Positions 49,261-58,173 are shown, counted from the first letter of the stretch. The stretch is DNA of 64,000 nucleotides from an uncultured Clostridia bacterium (GCA_949282385.1 CASDOP010000007.1:1-64000), one strand, 5' to 3'. Numbers and translations are program-made. The notes: a model not told the origin generated them from the sequence alone.

Positions 49261-50250
49261 TTATTTCTTCCTCGTTCGTTTCTGGCGCCTGCTTCTTTTT
49301 GTCGGCGCTATCATATATCTGAAAAGTATAAAAGCTATGGCTACCGTCAGCACCATGGTGCATGCAATGACGAGCCAGAACCATACGCTTGAAGTTTCGC
49401 CGTTGAAGGCCTGGAAGGGAACGGGCATGTTCATGCCCCAGAACCCAGCAATCATGGTGGGAATGGCGAGCAGGATGGTTATAACCGTCAGTTTTTTCAT
49501 GGCGTCGTTGGCGTTGTTGGAAATTACCGAGCCGTAAGCGTCCATCGAAACGCTCAGAATATCCTTGTAGATATTGCACATTTCTATGGCCTGGTTGCTT
49601 TCTATCACCATATCATCGTACAAATCGCGGTAATCTTCGCGCGTTGCAACGGCTTCGGCTTTGGAGAGTTTTTCGTGAACTTTGAAGTTTGAGCTCAAAG
49701 ACGTGGAAAAGTAAACGAGCGAATTTTCCAGATCGAGGAGCTGTAAAATTTCCTCGTTTTTGAGCGTTCTGCCCAATTCCGCCTGCACTCTGTGAGATTT
49801 TCTGTCTATCTGCTTGAGGCAGTACAAAAATCTCTTCGCGTTGCCGTACATGAAATTAAGTATAAATCCCACGGGTTTGTCGCAGGAAATTTTAACTCGT
49901 CCCGTAATAAAATCTTTCAGAACGGGATTGCCCTTAAGGCATACGGTAACTATGCAGTTTTTGTTGTAAATTATGCCGAGGGGGAGGGTGGAATAGCTGT
50001 CCCCCGCGTCGCTCTCCTCAATGACGGGGCAGTCCACGACGAACATCGAACATCCGTCGTCGAATTCTGTGCGCGCGCGTTCCTCTTCGTCGAGCGCCGC
50101 CTTAATCATGTCTTCGGGTATGCCTGTGGCTGCAACCACGTCGTCCACTTCGTCGTCCGTGGGGTTAATCATGTCTACCCAGCACAGCTTTTCGTATTTC
50201 TCGATGCGGAAGAGAACGTCGTTTTCGCCGTTGATAAAGAAATTAATCAT
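49261..50250 (-). CDS. corA: CorA-family divalent cation transporter
   Basis: 329 residues. A pentameric Mg2+/Co2+ channel. A long cytoplasmic N-terminal domain with helices precedes two C-terminal membrane helices (about 252-272 and 288-310). The selectivity motif reads FWGMNMPVPF: GMN is intact but the usual YGMN Tyr is Trp. A basic C-terminus (KRSRRQKRTRKK) follows. Downstream of a leader with an upstream ORF and a terminator, so expression is probably attenuated. Cotranscribed with fmdB. Confidence 0.93.
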   Translation of the reverse strand: MINFFINGENDVLFRIEKYEKLCWVDMINPTDDEVDDVVAATGIPEDMIKAALDEEERARTEFDDGCSMFVVDCPVIEESDAGDSYSTLPLGIIYNKNCIVTVCLKGNPVLKDFITGRVKISCDKPVGFILNFMYGNAKRFLYCLKQIDRKSHRVQAELGRTLKNEEILQLLDLENSLVYFSTSLSSNFKVHEKLSKAEAVATREDYRDLYDDMVIESNQAIEMCNIYKDILSVSMDAYGSVISNNANDAMKKLTVITILLAIPTMIAGFWGMNMPVPFQAFNGETSSVWFWLVIACTMVLTVAIAFILFRYMIAPTKRSRRQKRTRKK

Positions 50251-50264
50251 CCGTTAAACCTCAC

Positions 50265-50295
50265 AAAAAAAATGCGCGGAAAAAGCTCCCGCGCA
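50265..50295 (-). terminator. attenuator in the corA leader
   Basis: On the minus strand, TGCGCGG (50289-50295) pairs with CCGCGCA (50273-50279) around a 9-nt loop, then eight T. It lies 14 bp before the corA ATG and after a 12-codon ORF, so it can stop transcription before corA. Confidence 0.8.
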
Positions 50296-50317
50296 CATTT
50301 CAGGTTCGTGCGGCGGG

Positions 50318-50356
50318 TCAGTTTTCCATGTTTTCAAAACTTGGGCTGCTGTCCAT
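50318..50356 (-). CDS. 12-residue leader peptide ORF upstream of corA
   Basis: Encodes MDSSPSFENMEN. AAAGGAAG lies 4 nt upstream of ATG. The ORF stops 22 nt before the attenuator stem. The position, between a strong promoter and an intrinsic terminator ahead of a Mg2+ transporter gene, matches the leader-peptide logic known for corA (CorL) and mgtA (MgtL) of enterobacteria, though the peptides themselves are unrelated. The upper leader also has a TCGTCG/CGACGA long-range stem. Confidence 0.6.
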   Translation of the reverse strand: MDSSPSFENMEN

Positions 50357-50412
50357 ATTTCTTCCTTTGTCGTCGGAACGGTAAAATTTTAACTTGCCCG
50401 TACGACGAAGAT

Positions 50413-50441
50413 ATTATACTCTATTTTATTTGTTTTGGCAA
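50413..50441 (-). promoter_or_regulatory. promoter of corA-fmdB
   Basis: Minus strand: TTGCCA (50436-50441), 17-bp spacer, TATAAT (50413-50418). It leaves a leader of about 155 nt. Confidence 0.82.
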
Positions 50442-50490
50442 CAAAAAGTTAAAACTTTGCGCAAATGTAAAAATTGCTGTAGATATTCAT

Positions 50491-50537
50491 AATAAAAAGC
50501 AAGCCGCGCGGCAAAAAATCGCCGCGCGGCTTGCTTT
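50491..50537 (-). terminator. terminator of the M1 peptidase gene
   Basis: A 17-bp stem (50496-50512 with 50521-50537); the minus strand continues into TTTTTATT. Confidence 0.92.
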
Positions 50538-50564
50538 AAGTTAATTTACGTCAATAATTATTTG

Positions 50565-52010
50565 TCAGATAATAACTTTCCCTTCGATGAAGCCCGAAAA
50601 TATTCCCTCGCAGTCCGCAACCTTGCTCAGCTTTGCGATAAGTCCCTCGGGCGGAGCGATTTTTCCCTTATATTCTTTATAATATTCCGAAAGCGCGTCG
50701 ACGAACTGCCTGTCGCCGCAGGTGTTGCGCACCGCGTCGAACATGAGAAGCGCTTTGTTGTAAGCAATGTTGGCGTATTCATAGTCGCCCGAATATTCTG
50801 CAAGCGGTCTGTTCATGGATGTGTCAGCGTCGCCGAAAAGCTGGTTATAAACGGAATAGTATGCCCTGTATGACTTCATGGCAGTACCCGTAAGCCCCGT
50901 GCGCGTAAAGCCGTAAGCGGGCGAGCTTTCAAAAAACATGAGTGCGGAGTATTCTGCAAGCCCCTCGTCCTGCCAGCCGCATAAGTATTGGTCGCTGCCC
51001 ACCGCCGCATACCACCATTGATGCGCGTTTTCATGCACTATGGTATATATTGCGCTCTTTTCGTCCTGCGCGTCTGAAATCATCGTCAGCGCGGGGTATT
51101 CCATGCCGCCCATGCAAAAGCCCGTCTGCGCGATTGAGAGGGTGGGGTACATATAATTCCCGAACTTTTCGGAAAAATATTCCACGCTCTTTTGGGCGAC
51201 TTCTAGACTGACCTGCGGCTGCGCGTCTTCATAATAATAGTAATATACCGTAGTCCCGCCCGCCTGCGCGCTTAACACTTCAAACTTTTCGGAAAGCACC
51301 GCGGCAAAATCCCGGGCGCAACTCAGGCTGTAGGTGTAAGAGGTGTTGCCGTCCTCTTCGGTCTGACCTTCAAGCTGTCCGCTCGCCGCCACTTTGAAGG
51401 AGGAGGGGACGGTTAAAGTTACGTCGTAGTCGGCAACTTCGGAAACAAAGGGGTCGCCCGTGCTGCAATATTCGTGTTCGGCGAAACCCGAGCTCGTGTA
51501 TGCGCAAAGAACGGGGTAAAAATTTCCGAGATTGACGGTGTTTTCAGTTACGCCCGTGCGGTGGTTGACGTCGGCGAGCGTGAGGGTGTAATCGATGGCA
51601 ATCGTAACGCTCTGTTCGGGGTAGAGCGTTTCTGCAAGCGCGACGTCTAAAATATTCATGTCGGCGCCGCATATCTGCCACTCTTCGCCTCCTTCGACGC
51701 CGTTGATTTCCATGCCGCCGTAACTATCGCCCCTGTAGTACGCTTTGGACTGATAAACCTGCGAAACGGGCGCATATATGGCGCCCTTTCGGTACGCATT
51801 GCCCCAGAGGTTGAAGCTCAGGCTGTCGAAACAGTTGTCGGTATCGTTGTAGTATGTGAGCACGGTCGTGCCGCTGAGCGTGTTTTCGCCGTCGTAAACG
51901 ACGTCTATGTCGTAGCGGCTGAGGGAAGCGGTGTTTTCGGAGCATGCCGCGGCGGGCAGGCAAAGGGCGGCGAACGCCGCCGCAATCATTACCGATAATA
52001 ATTTTTTCAT
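50565..52010 (-). CDS. M1-family metallopeptidase lipoprotein
   Basis: 481 residues. Signal peptide with lipobox LPAAAC (Cys about 23), so the enzyme is anchored outside the membrane. An N-terminal beta domain (about 30-230) is followed by the gluzincin catalytic domain: GGMEYP (substrate-binding, usually GAMEN), HENAHQWW (HExxH, about 330-337) and the downstream Glu ligand in WQDEGLAEYS. Compared with typical M1 aminopeptidases (600-850 residues) it lacks the C-terminal helical domain. There is no clear ribosome site at the ATG; the 68 bp shared with the divergent nitrilase-like gene is very short. Probably degrades external peptides. Confidence 0.9.
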   Translation of the reverse strand: MKKLLSVMIAAAFAALCLPAAACSENTASLSRYDIDVVYDGENTLSGTTVLTYYNDTDNCFDSLSFNLWGNAYRKGAIYAPVSQVYQSKAYYRGDSYGGMEINGVEGGEEWQICGADMNILDVALAETLYPEQSVTIAIDYTLTLADVNHRTGVTENTVNLGNFYPVLCAYTSSGFAEHEYCSTGDPFVSEVADYDVTLTVPSSFKVAASGQLEGQTEEDGNTSYTYSLSCARDFAAVLSEKFEVLSAQAGGTTVYYYYYEDAQPQVSLEVAQKSVEYFSEKFGNYMYPTLSIAQTGFCMGGMEYPALTMISDAQDEKSAIYTIVHENAHQWWYAAVGSDQYLCGWQDEGLAEYSALMFFESSPAYGFTRTGLTGTAMKSYRAYYSVYNQLFGDADTSMNRPLAEYSGDYEYANIAYNKALLMFDAVRNTCGDRQFVDALSEYYKEYKGKIAPPEGLIAKLSKVADCEGIFSGFIEGKVII

Positions 52011-52078
52011 ACAAATAAGTTATTCTTTTTTCCGTCGCCGTAGAACCTTTTTTGCAAAGCCGAAATAATATAAAATGT

Positions 52079-52741
52079 ATGAAAATATGCGTAGCGCCCC
52101 GCATGAGGGCAAGCGACGCCGTCCGTCTGCCCGAATGCGACGTTGCGCTTATGGGGTTCGATTATCTGGGCGACGTCGATTACGAAAGCGAACTTTCGGG
52201 CAAAACGGATAAATTCGGCGAATTTTCCCGCCTTACCAGGGCAAGTCGCTGCGCCGCGGTGTGCGGATGCCGCACGGACAGCAGGGGATTGAAGCGCAAA
52301 TCAGCCGCGGTGGCGGATTGCGGAAAACTGCTCGGTATATCCGACATGCTGCACGTCGTCGACAGCGACGGGTATAAAAGCGGCGCGGTGCTGGGCGTTT
52401 ACCGCCTCGGCGGGTATAAAGTGGGAGTGTGCATAGACAGCGACCTGTATTTTCCCGAAAACATAAAAGCTCTTTCGCTGTGCGGCTGCAATTTGTTGCT
52501 CTGCCTTATGGATAACGTGCGAGACAACATGCCGCCCCTGCTCGCCCGAGCGTATGCCTATCTGTACGGCATGCCCGTCGCCATGAGTGCGGGCGGATGC
52601 GCTTACTTCGCGGATATTACGGGGGAAATCGCCTCTTCGGGCGCGCCGCAGACCTTTTTTCTGGCAGAGCCAAAAAACAATTATCGCGTAGTCAGCACGC
52701 GCGAGCGAGGGCTGTGTTCTTCCGAAAGAGAGGATTACTGA
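52079..52741 (+). CDS. degenerate nitrilase-superfamily (carbon-nitrogen hydrolase) protein
   Basis: 220 residues from ATG 52079 (MKICVAPRMRASDAV). The second half follows the nitrilase fold: GYKVGVCIDSDLYFPENIKAL resembles the catalytic Cys segment (normally C-x-D-x2-FPE) but with two extra residues, then ARAYAYLYGMPVAMSAGGCAYFADITGEI. The catalytic Glu and Lys are not clearly placed, and the protein is shorter than active members (about 260-300), so it may be inactive. No ribosome site; TAATAT lies 7 nt before ATG, another leaderless candidate. Upstream neighbour is the divergent M1 peptidase. Confidence 0.55.
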   Translation: MKICVAPRMRASDAVRLPECDVALMGFDYLGDVDYESELSGKTDKFGEFSRLTRASRCAAVCGCRTDSRGLKRKSAAVADCGKLLGISDMLHVVDSDGYKSGAVLGVYRLGGYKVGVCIDSDLYFPENIKALSLCGCNLLLCLMDNVRDNMPPLLARAYAYLYGMPVAMSAGGCAYFADITGEIASSGAPQTFFLAEPKNNYRVVSTRERGLCSSEREDY

Positions 52742-52756
52742 ACGCCTTGCCATTGC

Positions 52757-52792
52757 AGCCCGCCGCGCGGCAAAAGCGGCGCGGCGGGCTTT
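52757..52792 (+). terminator. probable terminator of the nitrilase-like gene
   Basis: A 12-bp stem AGCCCGCCGCGC (52757-52768) pairs with its complement (52779-52790) followed by only TTT. Confidence 0.55.
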
Positions 52793-52829
52793 CCCTTGCA
52801 AATAAATTTTCAAAAGCGGGGAAAGCCGC

Positions 52830-52858
52830 TTGAATTTTGCCAAATTATGCTGTATAAT
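52830..52858 (+). promoter_or_regulatory. promoter of the yicC-to-rpoZ operon
   Basis: TTGAAT (52830-52835), 17-bp spacer, TATAAT (52853-52858). A second TATAAT directly before the yicC ATG (52884) overlaps the ribosome-site region and is too close to act for it. Confidence 0.8.
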
Positions 52859-52890
52859 AGGAACGAAAATTCTCTTTACGGGGTATAATT

Positions 52891-53766
52891 ATGTACAGCA
52901 TGACGGGCTACGGCAGAGGCGAATACAGACAGGGCGGCTTGGAACTCACCGCCGAGGTCAAAACGGTCAACAACAGGTATCTCGACGTGTCGGTCAAATG
53001 CCCCAGAATTTTTTCGGGCTATGAGGATTTAATCCGCAAAAACGTGCGCGAAAAGCTCACCCGCGGACATGCGGACGTGTTCATAAGCTACACCGACAAG
53101 CGCGACAAGGCAAAATCGCTTTACGTCGACGAGGGGGCGGCGAGGGCATACGTAAACGCCGCAAAGGAGATAAAATCTCTCTTCCCCGAACTTGCGGACG
53201 ATTTAACCGTAACGAGCGTTTTAAGACAGCCCGAAGTGCTCAAAGCCGAAGAAAACGCGGGGGCGGACGAAGAACTCGTGTCCGCACTCAACAGCGCGCT
53301 CGGCGTCGCTTTGGAAAACCTCAACGACATGCGCGCAAAAGAGGGCGAAAAGCTCGCAAAGGACATGCTTTCGCGCGTAAACTTCATCGAAGAGTGCGTG
53401 GGCAAAATCGCAAAGCGCGCGCCGCTGGTCGTCAGCAACTACCGCCAGAAGCTGGAAGAGAAGGTAAAGAGCTATCTCGACGGCTTGAGCGTGGACGAAG
53501 GCAGACTGCTTACAGAAGTCTCTCTTTTCACCGATAAAGCCAACATAGATGAGGAAATAACCCGCCTCGGCTCGCACATAGCGCAGTTCCGTGCAATCTG
53601 CCTTGAAAAACTTGTGGGCAGAAAACTCGATTTCCTCGTGCAGGAATTCAACAGGGAAACAAACACAATCTGTTCCAAGTCTAACGACATAGAAATTACG
53701 GGACTGGGACTTGACATGAAAAACGAAATAGAAAAAATAAGAGAACAGGTACAGAACGTTGAGTAA
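52891..53766 (+). CDS. YicC/YloC-family endoribonuclease
   Basis: 291 residues. Begins MYSMTGYGRGEYRQGG, the family hallmark; ends with the conserved TNTICSKSNDIEITGLGLDMKNEIEKIREQVQNVE. YicC proteins cut RNA and affect sRNA turnover. GGGG precedes ATG. First gene of the unit; overlaps gmk by 8 bp. Confidence 0.95.
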   Translation: MYSMTGYGRGEYRQGGLELTAEVKTVNNRYLDVSVKCPRIFSGYEDLIRKNVREKLTRGHADVFISYTDKRDKAKSLYVDEGAARAYVNAAKEIKSLFPELADDLTVTSVLRQPEVLKAEENAGADEELVSALNSALGVALENLNDMRAKEGEKLAKDMLSRVNFIEECVGKIAKRAPLVVSNYRQKLEEKVKSYLDGLSVDEGRLLTEVSLFTDKANIDEEITRLGSHIAQFRAICLEKLVGRKLDFLVQEFNRETNTICSKSNDIEITGLGLDMKNEIEKIREQVQNVE

Positions 53767-54325
53767 AAACAAAGGAATTTTGATAGTAGTATCCGGTCCG
53801 TCGGGCGTAGGCAAGGGAACGGTTGTGGACATGCTTTTGAAAAAGCTGCCCCGCGCCGTGCTTTCGGTCTCCTGCACAACGCGCGCTCCCCGCGAAGGCG
53901 AGCAGAACGGCAAGAGTTATTTTTTCATTTCCAAGCAGGCCTTCCTCAAAATGATTGACGAAGGCGGATTTCTGGAATATTCCAACCATTTTGAAAATTA
54001 TTACGGCACGCCTCGATTTTTCGTCGAAGAAAAACTCAAGGATAGCGACGTAATTCTCGAAATCGACGTCGACGGTGCGGAAAACGTCAAAAAACTTTAC
54101 CCGGACGCGCTTCTTTTAATGATAACGCCGCCCAGCAAGGACGAGCTTATCCGAAGGCTCAAAATGCGCGGCACGGAGGACGAAACGCTCATACAGCACA
54201 GGCTGGAGCGCGCCGATTACGAACTTTCGAAGAGCAAGATATACGATTATACGGTCATCAACGACGACTTGAACCAAACCGTAGACAATATATTAAAAAT
54301 AGTAGAAACAAGGAGGAAGGGTTAA
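53759..54325 (+). CDS. gmk: guanylate kinase
   Basis: 188 residues. Converts GMP to GDP. P-loop GPSGVGKGT (about residues 12-20), GMP-binding TTRAPREGEQNGKSYFFIS, and the Arg-rich lid (RLKMRGTEDE). It starts with TTG at 53759, inside the last codons of yicC (TTGAGTAA overlap); no ATG exists before the P-loop. AACAGG lies about 10 nt upstream. The standard pairing with rpoZ follows. Confidence 0.97.
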   Translation: MSKNKGILIVVSGPSGVGKGTVVDMLLKKLPRAVLSVSCTTRAPREGEQNGKSYFFISKQAFLKMIDEGGFLEYSNHFENYYGTPRFFVEEKLKDSDVILEIDVDGAENVKKLYPDALLLMITPPSKDELIRRLKMRGTEDETLIQHRLERADYELSKSKIYDYTVINDDLNQTVDNILKIVETRRKG

Positions 54326-54326
54326 T

Positions 54327-54548
54327 ATGATCAATGTACCCGCAGTAGACAGCCTCATAAAAAAATTGGGGGACAACGGCGTCACGGTATCGCGCTATGC
54401 GCTGTGCGTAGTGGTTGCAAAGCGCGCCCGCCAGCTCATAGAGCAGAACAGCGTGGATAATCCCGCGGAAAATCCCCGCCACCTCAAGGAAATCGCCCTC
54501 GCGTGCGAGGAGATTAACGAAGGCAAAATCAAAGCAGTCAAAGACTGA
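54327..54548 (+). CDS. rpoZ: RNA polymerase omega subunit
   Basis: 73 residues. Assists assembly of the beta' subunit and mediates ppGpp effects in some species. The family core is clear: SRYALCVVVAKRARQLIEQN followed by HLKEIALACEEINEGKI. AGGAGGAAGG straddles the gmk stop, so the gene is coupled. The usual next gene coaBC is missing here. Confidence 0.95.
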   Translation: MINVPAVDSLIKKLGDNGVTVSRYALCVVVAKRARQLIEQNSVDNPAENPRHLKEIALACEEINEGKIKAVKD

Positions 54549-54556
54549 TAAACAAT

Positions 54557-54578
54557 GCGCCCCGCGCGGGGCGCTTTT
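54557..54578 (+). terminator. short palindrome terminator after rpoZ
   Basis: An 18-bp palindrome GCGCCCCGC/GCGGGGCGC (54557-54574) followed by TTTT. Probably partial, since priA starts 40 bp later without a visible promoter. Confidence 0.6.
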
Positions 54579-54618
54579 GTTTAAAGAGGACGATTTTTAA
54601 AGTCGGGCGGAGGTTTGT

Positions 54619-56787
54619 TTGTACGCACAGGTCATAGTCGACATAGCGCACAGCCAGGTCGACAGAATTTTCGAATATTCCTGCACGGACGAGGTAAAAG
54701 TCGGCTGCAGGGTAAAAGTTCCGTTCGGGGGCAGGATAATAGAAGGCTTCGTTATAGGTCTCAGTCCTACCCCGTCTTTCGCCGCGGAAAAAATCAAGCC
54801 CGTGCGCGAAGTTTACGACGAACTGCCCGCAATACTTCCCGAATGCCTCTCGCTTATGGAGGCGATATGCACCCGCTACCGCGTTCCCAAGGCGGTCGCG
54901 CTCAGGCTTTTTCTGCCCTCGGAAATGCGCCTCGGCAAAGTCAGGGAGGTTTACACCTCGTTTATAAAACTCGTATCCTTCGACGAAGAAGGAGTAAAAA
55001 GAGCGCCCAGACAGGCGGAGCTTTCTTCCGCTCTCAGGGAGGGCGATATTGAACTTTCTTCCGCCGTCGAACGCTTCGGCAGGGCGGCGGTCAACGGGCT
55101 TGTGGCAAAGGGCTTTGCGCAAGTTTACAAAGTGCGCCGCATACGCACGCCCATGAGCGGCGAAGAAGAGGCGTTTTCTCCCGTCGAGCTCACGCCTGCG
55201 CAGCGGGGCGCGCTCGAATATATCGAAAAATCGGATAAAACCGTTCAGCTCATTCACGGCGTTACGGGAAGCGGCAAGACGGAAATTTATTTGAGCTACA
55301 TCGCGGAAGTGCTTAAAAAGTGCAAGACGGCAATATTTCTCGTGCCGGAAATTTCTCTAACGCCCCAGATGCTCCGCCAGCTCAGGCGCAGGTTCAAGGG
55401 CGAAGCGGCAATAATGCACAGCGGACTTTCGGCGGGCGAACGCTTCGACGAATGGTGGAGACTGCGCTCGGGCGAGGCAAAAATCGCAATAGGCGCGCGC
55501 TCCGCAATCTTTGCCCCGCTCGAAAATTTAGGCGCGATAATCATAGACGAGGAACACGACGCGTCCTATGTTTCGGAATCCGCCCCGAGGTATTCCACGG
55601 CGGACATAGCGCGCATGCGCGCGGAATATAACGGCTGCAAACTCATTTTAGGCAGCGCAACGCCCTCGGTTGAAAGCTATATATGCGCCACCGAAGGCAA
55701 ATACGGGCTTATAACCCTGCCCGACAGAATAAACAAAAAGCCCCTGCCCGAAATCATAATTTCGGATATGCGCAAGGAAGTCAAAAGGGGCAACAATACC
55801 TGCTTTTCGCAGGCGCTTAAGGAAGAACTCTCTTCCGCCCTCGCAAGCGGAAATCAGGCTATAATTTTTTTGAACCGCAGGGGATATGCAAAGACGGTAA
55901 TCTGCCAGGATTGCGGCTATGTGGCAAGGTGCGAAAACTGCGATGTGTCTTTGACATATCATGCGGACGAAAACTGCCTCAAGTGCCACTATTGCGGAGC
56001 TAAGTACCGCATGCCGCCAGCCTGTCCAGAGTGCGGCGGCAGACATCTGCGCTACGGCGCGACGGGTACGCAGAGGGTAGTTGCCGATCTTAAGGAACTT
56101 TTCCCCTCGGCAAAAATCCTGCGCATGGATAACGACACCGTTTCTGGCAAAGACGGACATTACAAAATTCTAAAGCAGTTCGGCGAAAGACAGGCGGACA
56201 TACTCGTCGGCACGCAGATGATAGCCAAGGGACACGACTTCCCGTCGGTTACTCTCGTCGGCATACTCGACGCCGACATGAGCCTGCACTTTTCAGACTA
56301 TCGCAGCGGCGAACGCACCTTTCAGCTCATAACGCAGGTTGCGGGCAGAAGCGGCAGGGCGGGCGCGAAGGGCAAAGTCGTTCTGCAGACCTATTCGCCC
56401 GAAAATTATATTCTGCGCTACGCCGTCAACTACGACTACAAGGGCTTTTTTGAAAACGAGGTAAAAATCCGCCTCGCAACCTCATTCCCGCCCTATTCGC
56501 TCATATGCAGGGTAATGGTCGTCGGCGAGGACGACGCCGAGGCGCTGGGCGTGCTCAAAGAAATTTATTTTGCGCTTCTAAAACTCAAAGAGGAAAACGA
56601 GGACGAGTTCATATTCTTCAACAAGATGCACTCGCCCATCAAAAAGATACAGGGCAAATGGCGTTACCAGGTGCTTATGCGCCTTAAGGGCGGCGCGCTT
56701 TTGCCTCAGATTTACGACGTCGCCGCGCGGTTTACAACCAATTCTGTGCTGGCTTATGTCGAAGAAAATCCCGCAAATTTATCGTGA
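54619..56787 (+). CDS. priA: primosomal protein N' (PriA helicase)
   Basis: 722 residues. A 3'-5' DNA helicase that restarts stalled forks. The N-terminal DNA-binding domain (VIVDIAHSQVDRIFEYS) is followed by Walker A GVTGSGKTEIY (about 214-224), DEEH box, and four zinc CxxC pairs in the segment 430-475 (CQDC, CENC, CHYC, CPEC). C-terminal helicase motifs GTQMIAKGHDFP and QVAGRSGRAG are intact. The start is TTG at 54619 with GGAGG 5 nt upstream; no earlier ATG fits. Confidence 0.97.
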   Translation: MYAQVIVDIAHSQVDRIFEYSCTDEVKVGCRVKVPFGGRIIEGFVIGLSPTPSFAAEKIKPVREVYDELPAILPECLSLMEAICTRYRVPKAVALRLFLPSEMRLGKVREVYTSFIKLVSFDEEGVKRAPRQAELSSALREGDIELSSAVERFGRAAVNGLVAKGFAQVYKVRRIRTPMSGEEEAFSPVELTPAQRGALEYIEKSDKTVQLIHGVTGSGKTEIYLSYIAEVLKKCKTAIFLVPEISLTPQMLRQLRRRFKGEAAIMHSGLSAGERFDEWWRLRSGEAKIAIGARSAIFAPLENLGAIIIDEEHDASYVSESAPRYSTADIARMRAEYNGCKLILGSATPSVESYICATEGKYGLITLPDRINKKPLPEIIISDMRKEVKRGNNTCFSQALKEELSSALASGNQAIIFLNRRGYAKTVICQDCGYVARCENCDVSLTYHADENCLKCHYCGAKYRMPPACPECGGRHLRYGATGTQRVVADLKELFPSAKILRMDNDTVSGKDGHYKILKQFGERQADILVGTQMIAKGHDFPSVTLVGILDADMSLHFSDYRSGERTFQLITQVAGRSGRAGAKGKVVLQTYSPENYILRYAVNYDYKGFFENEVKIRLATSFPPYSLICRVMVVGEDDAEALGVLKEIYFALLKLKEENEDEFIFFNKMHSPIKKIQGKWRYQVLMRLKGGALLPQIYDVAARFTTNSVLAYVEENPANLS

Positions 56788-56796
56788 GAGGTAATT

Positions 56797-57258
56797 ATGG
56801 TAAGATACGTTGTACAGACAGGCGACGAGGTTTTAAGAAAGACCTGCGCCGAAGTTAAAAAATTCGATAAGGAGCTGGGGGAGCTTATGGACGATCTCAA
56901 GCAGACCGTCCGCGCAGAAAACGGAGCGGGTCTCGCCGCGCCCCAGATAGGCGTGCCCTTAAGAGCCGTAGTCGTGGACGTGGACGATGGCTTTTTCGAG
57001 ATGGTAAATCCCGTCATTCTCTCTAAAAAGGGCGAACAGACCGGTCCCGAAGGCTGCCTTTCGGTAAAGGGCAAGCAGGGTACGGTTACCCGCCCTTATA
57101 AGGTAAAGGCGGAATACCGCGACAGATACGGCAGAAAACACAAGCTAACCGCCGAAGGCTTTTTCGCCCGCGCGGTCTGCCACGAGCTTGACCATCTCGA
57201 CGGCGTGCTCTATACCGACATAGCTTCCGAAATTTACGATTTGCCCGAAGAGGACTGA
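56797..57258 (+). CDS. def: peptide deformylase
   Basis: 153 residues. Removes formyl from nascent proteins. Three motifs intact: GAGLAAPQIGV (motif 1), EGCLSV (2, Cys metal ligand), HELDHLDG (3, HExxH). GAGAGG upstream. The next gene fmt starts 3 bp after. Confidence 0.98.
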   Translation: MVRYVVQTGDEVLRKTCAEVKKFDKELGELMDDLKQTVRAENGAGLAAPQIGVPLRAVVVDVDDGFFEMVNPVILSKKGEQTGPEGCLSVKGKQGTVTRPYKVKAEYRDRYGRKHKLTAEGFFARAVCHELDHLDGVLYTDIASEIYDLPEED

Positions 57259-57261
57259 TTT

Positions 57262-58173
57262 ATGAAGATAATCTTTGCAGGTTCGCCTCAATACGCCCTG
57301 CCTTCTTTGAAGGCTCTGCACGAAAAATTCGGCGTGTGCGCGGTCGTAACCCAGCCCGACAAACCCGTCGGAAGAAAGAAAATTCTCACGCCCACTCCCG
57401 TCAAGAGCTATGCCCTCGAAAACGGCATACCCGTCATCGACAGCGCGAGGATAAGGGACTGCGTTGAAGAGCTTAAATCTTTCGGCGCGGACATAATGAT
57501 AACCTGCGCTTACGGTCAGATACTCACAAGGCAGGTTTTAGACGCATTCCCCGCGGGAGTGTGGAATCTGCACGCCTCGCTTCTGCCCCTTTTCAGGGGC
57601 GCAAGCCCCATTCAGTCGGCAATACTCGCGGGCGAAGAGTATACTGGCGTAACCGTAATGAAGACGGAGGAGGCTCTGGACAGCGGCGACATTCTCCTCA
57701 TAAAACGCTGCGCCGTCGGGGACAAGACGTGCGGTCAGCTTTCGGAGGAATTGTCCGCCCTCTCTGCGGAGGCGGCTGTCGAAGCCGTCGAACATATACA
57801 AAAAGGCAATGTTCAGCTTTTATTGCAGGACGACAGCGCCGCAACCTATTGCAAAAAGATAAAAAAAGAGGACGCGCGCATAACTTTTGTGTGCGCGGAG
57901 AGCGCCGTAAGGCTTATCAAGGCTATGAGCCCGCAGCCCCTCGCGTATTGCTTTTTAAACGGCGTTCAGCTCAATATATACGACGCCGAACGCGCCTGCT
58001 GTGAGCAGGCTGAGGCGGGCGAAGTCGTCCGCGCGGACAAGCGCGGTATTACGGTAAAGTGCGCCGACGGCGCGATTAATATATTAAAAGCGCAGTTTGC
58101 CGGCGGCAAAGTTTTAAGCGCAGCCGACCTTGCAAACGGCAGAAAGATAAAGGCGGGCGACATACTTGACTAA
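57262..58173 (+). CDS. fmt: methionyl-tRNA formyltransferase
   Basis: 303 residues. Formylates initiator Met-tRNA. The N-terminal folate-binding domain has FAGSPQYALPSLKAL and the catalytic segment NLHASLLPLFRGASPIQSAI (with Asn/His). C-terminal OB-type tRNA-binding domain starts near 205. Cotranscribed with def, its functional partner. Overlaps rsmB by 8 bp (TTGACTAA). Confidence 0.98.
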   Translation: MKIIFAGSPQYALPSLKALHEKFGVCAVVTQPDKPVGRKKILTPTPVKSYALENGIPVIDSARIRDCVEELKSFGADIMITCAYGQILTRQVLDAFPAGVWNLHASLLPLFRGASPIQSAILAGEEYTGVTVMKTEEALDSGDILLIKRCAVGDKTCGQLSEELSALSAEAAVEAVEHIQKGNVQLLLQDDSAATYCKKIKKEDARITFVCAESAVRLIKAMSPQPLAYCFLNGVQLNIYDAERACCEQAEAGEVVRADKRGITVKCADGAINILKAQFAGGKVLSAADLANGRKIKAGDILD

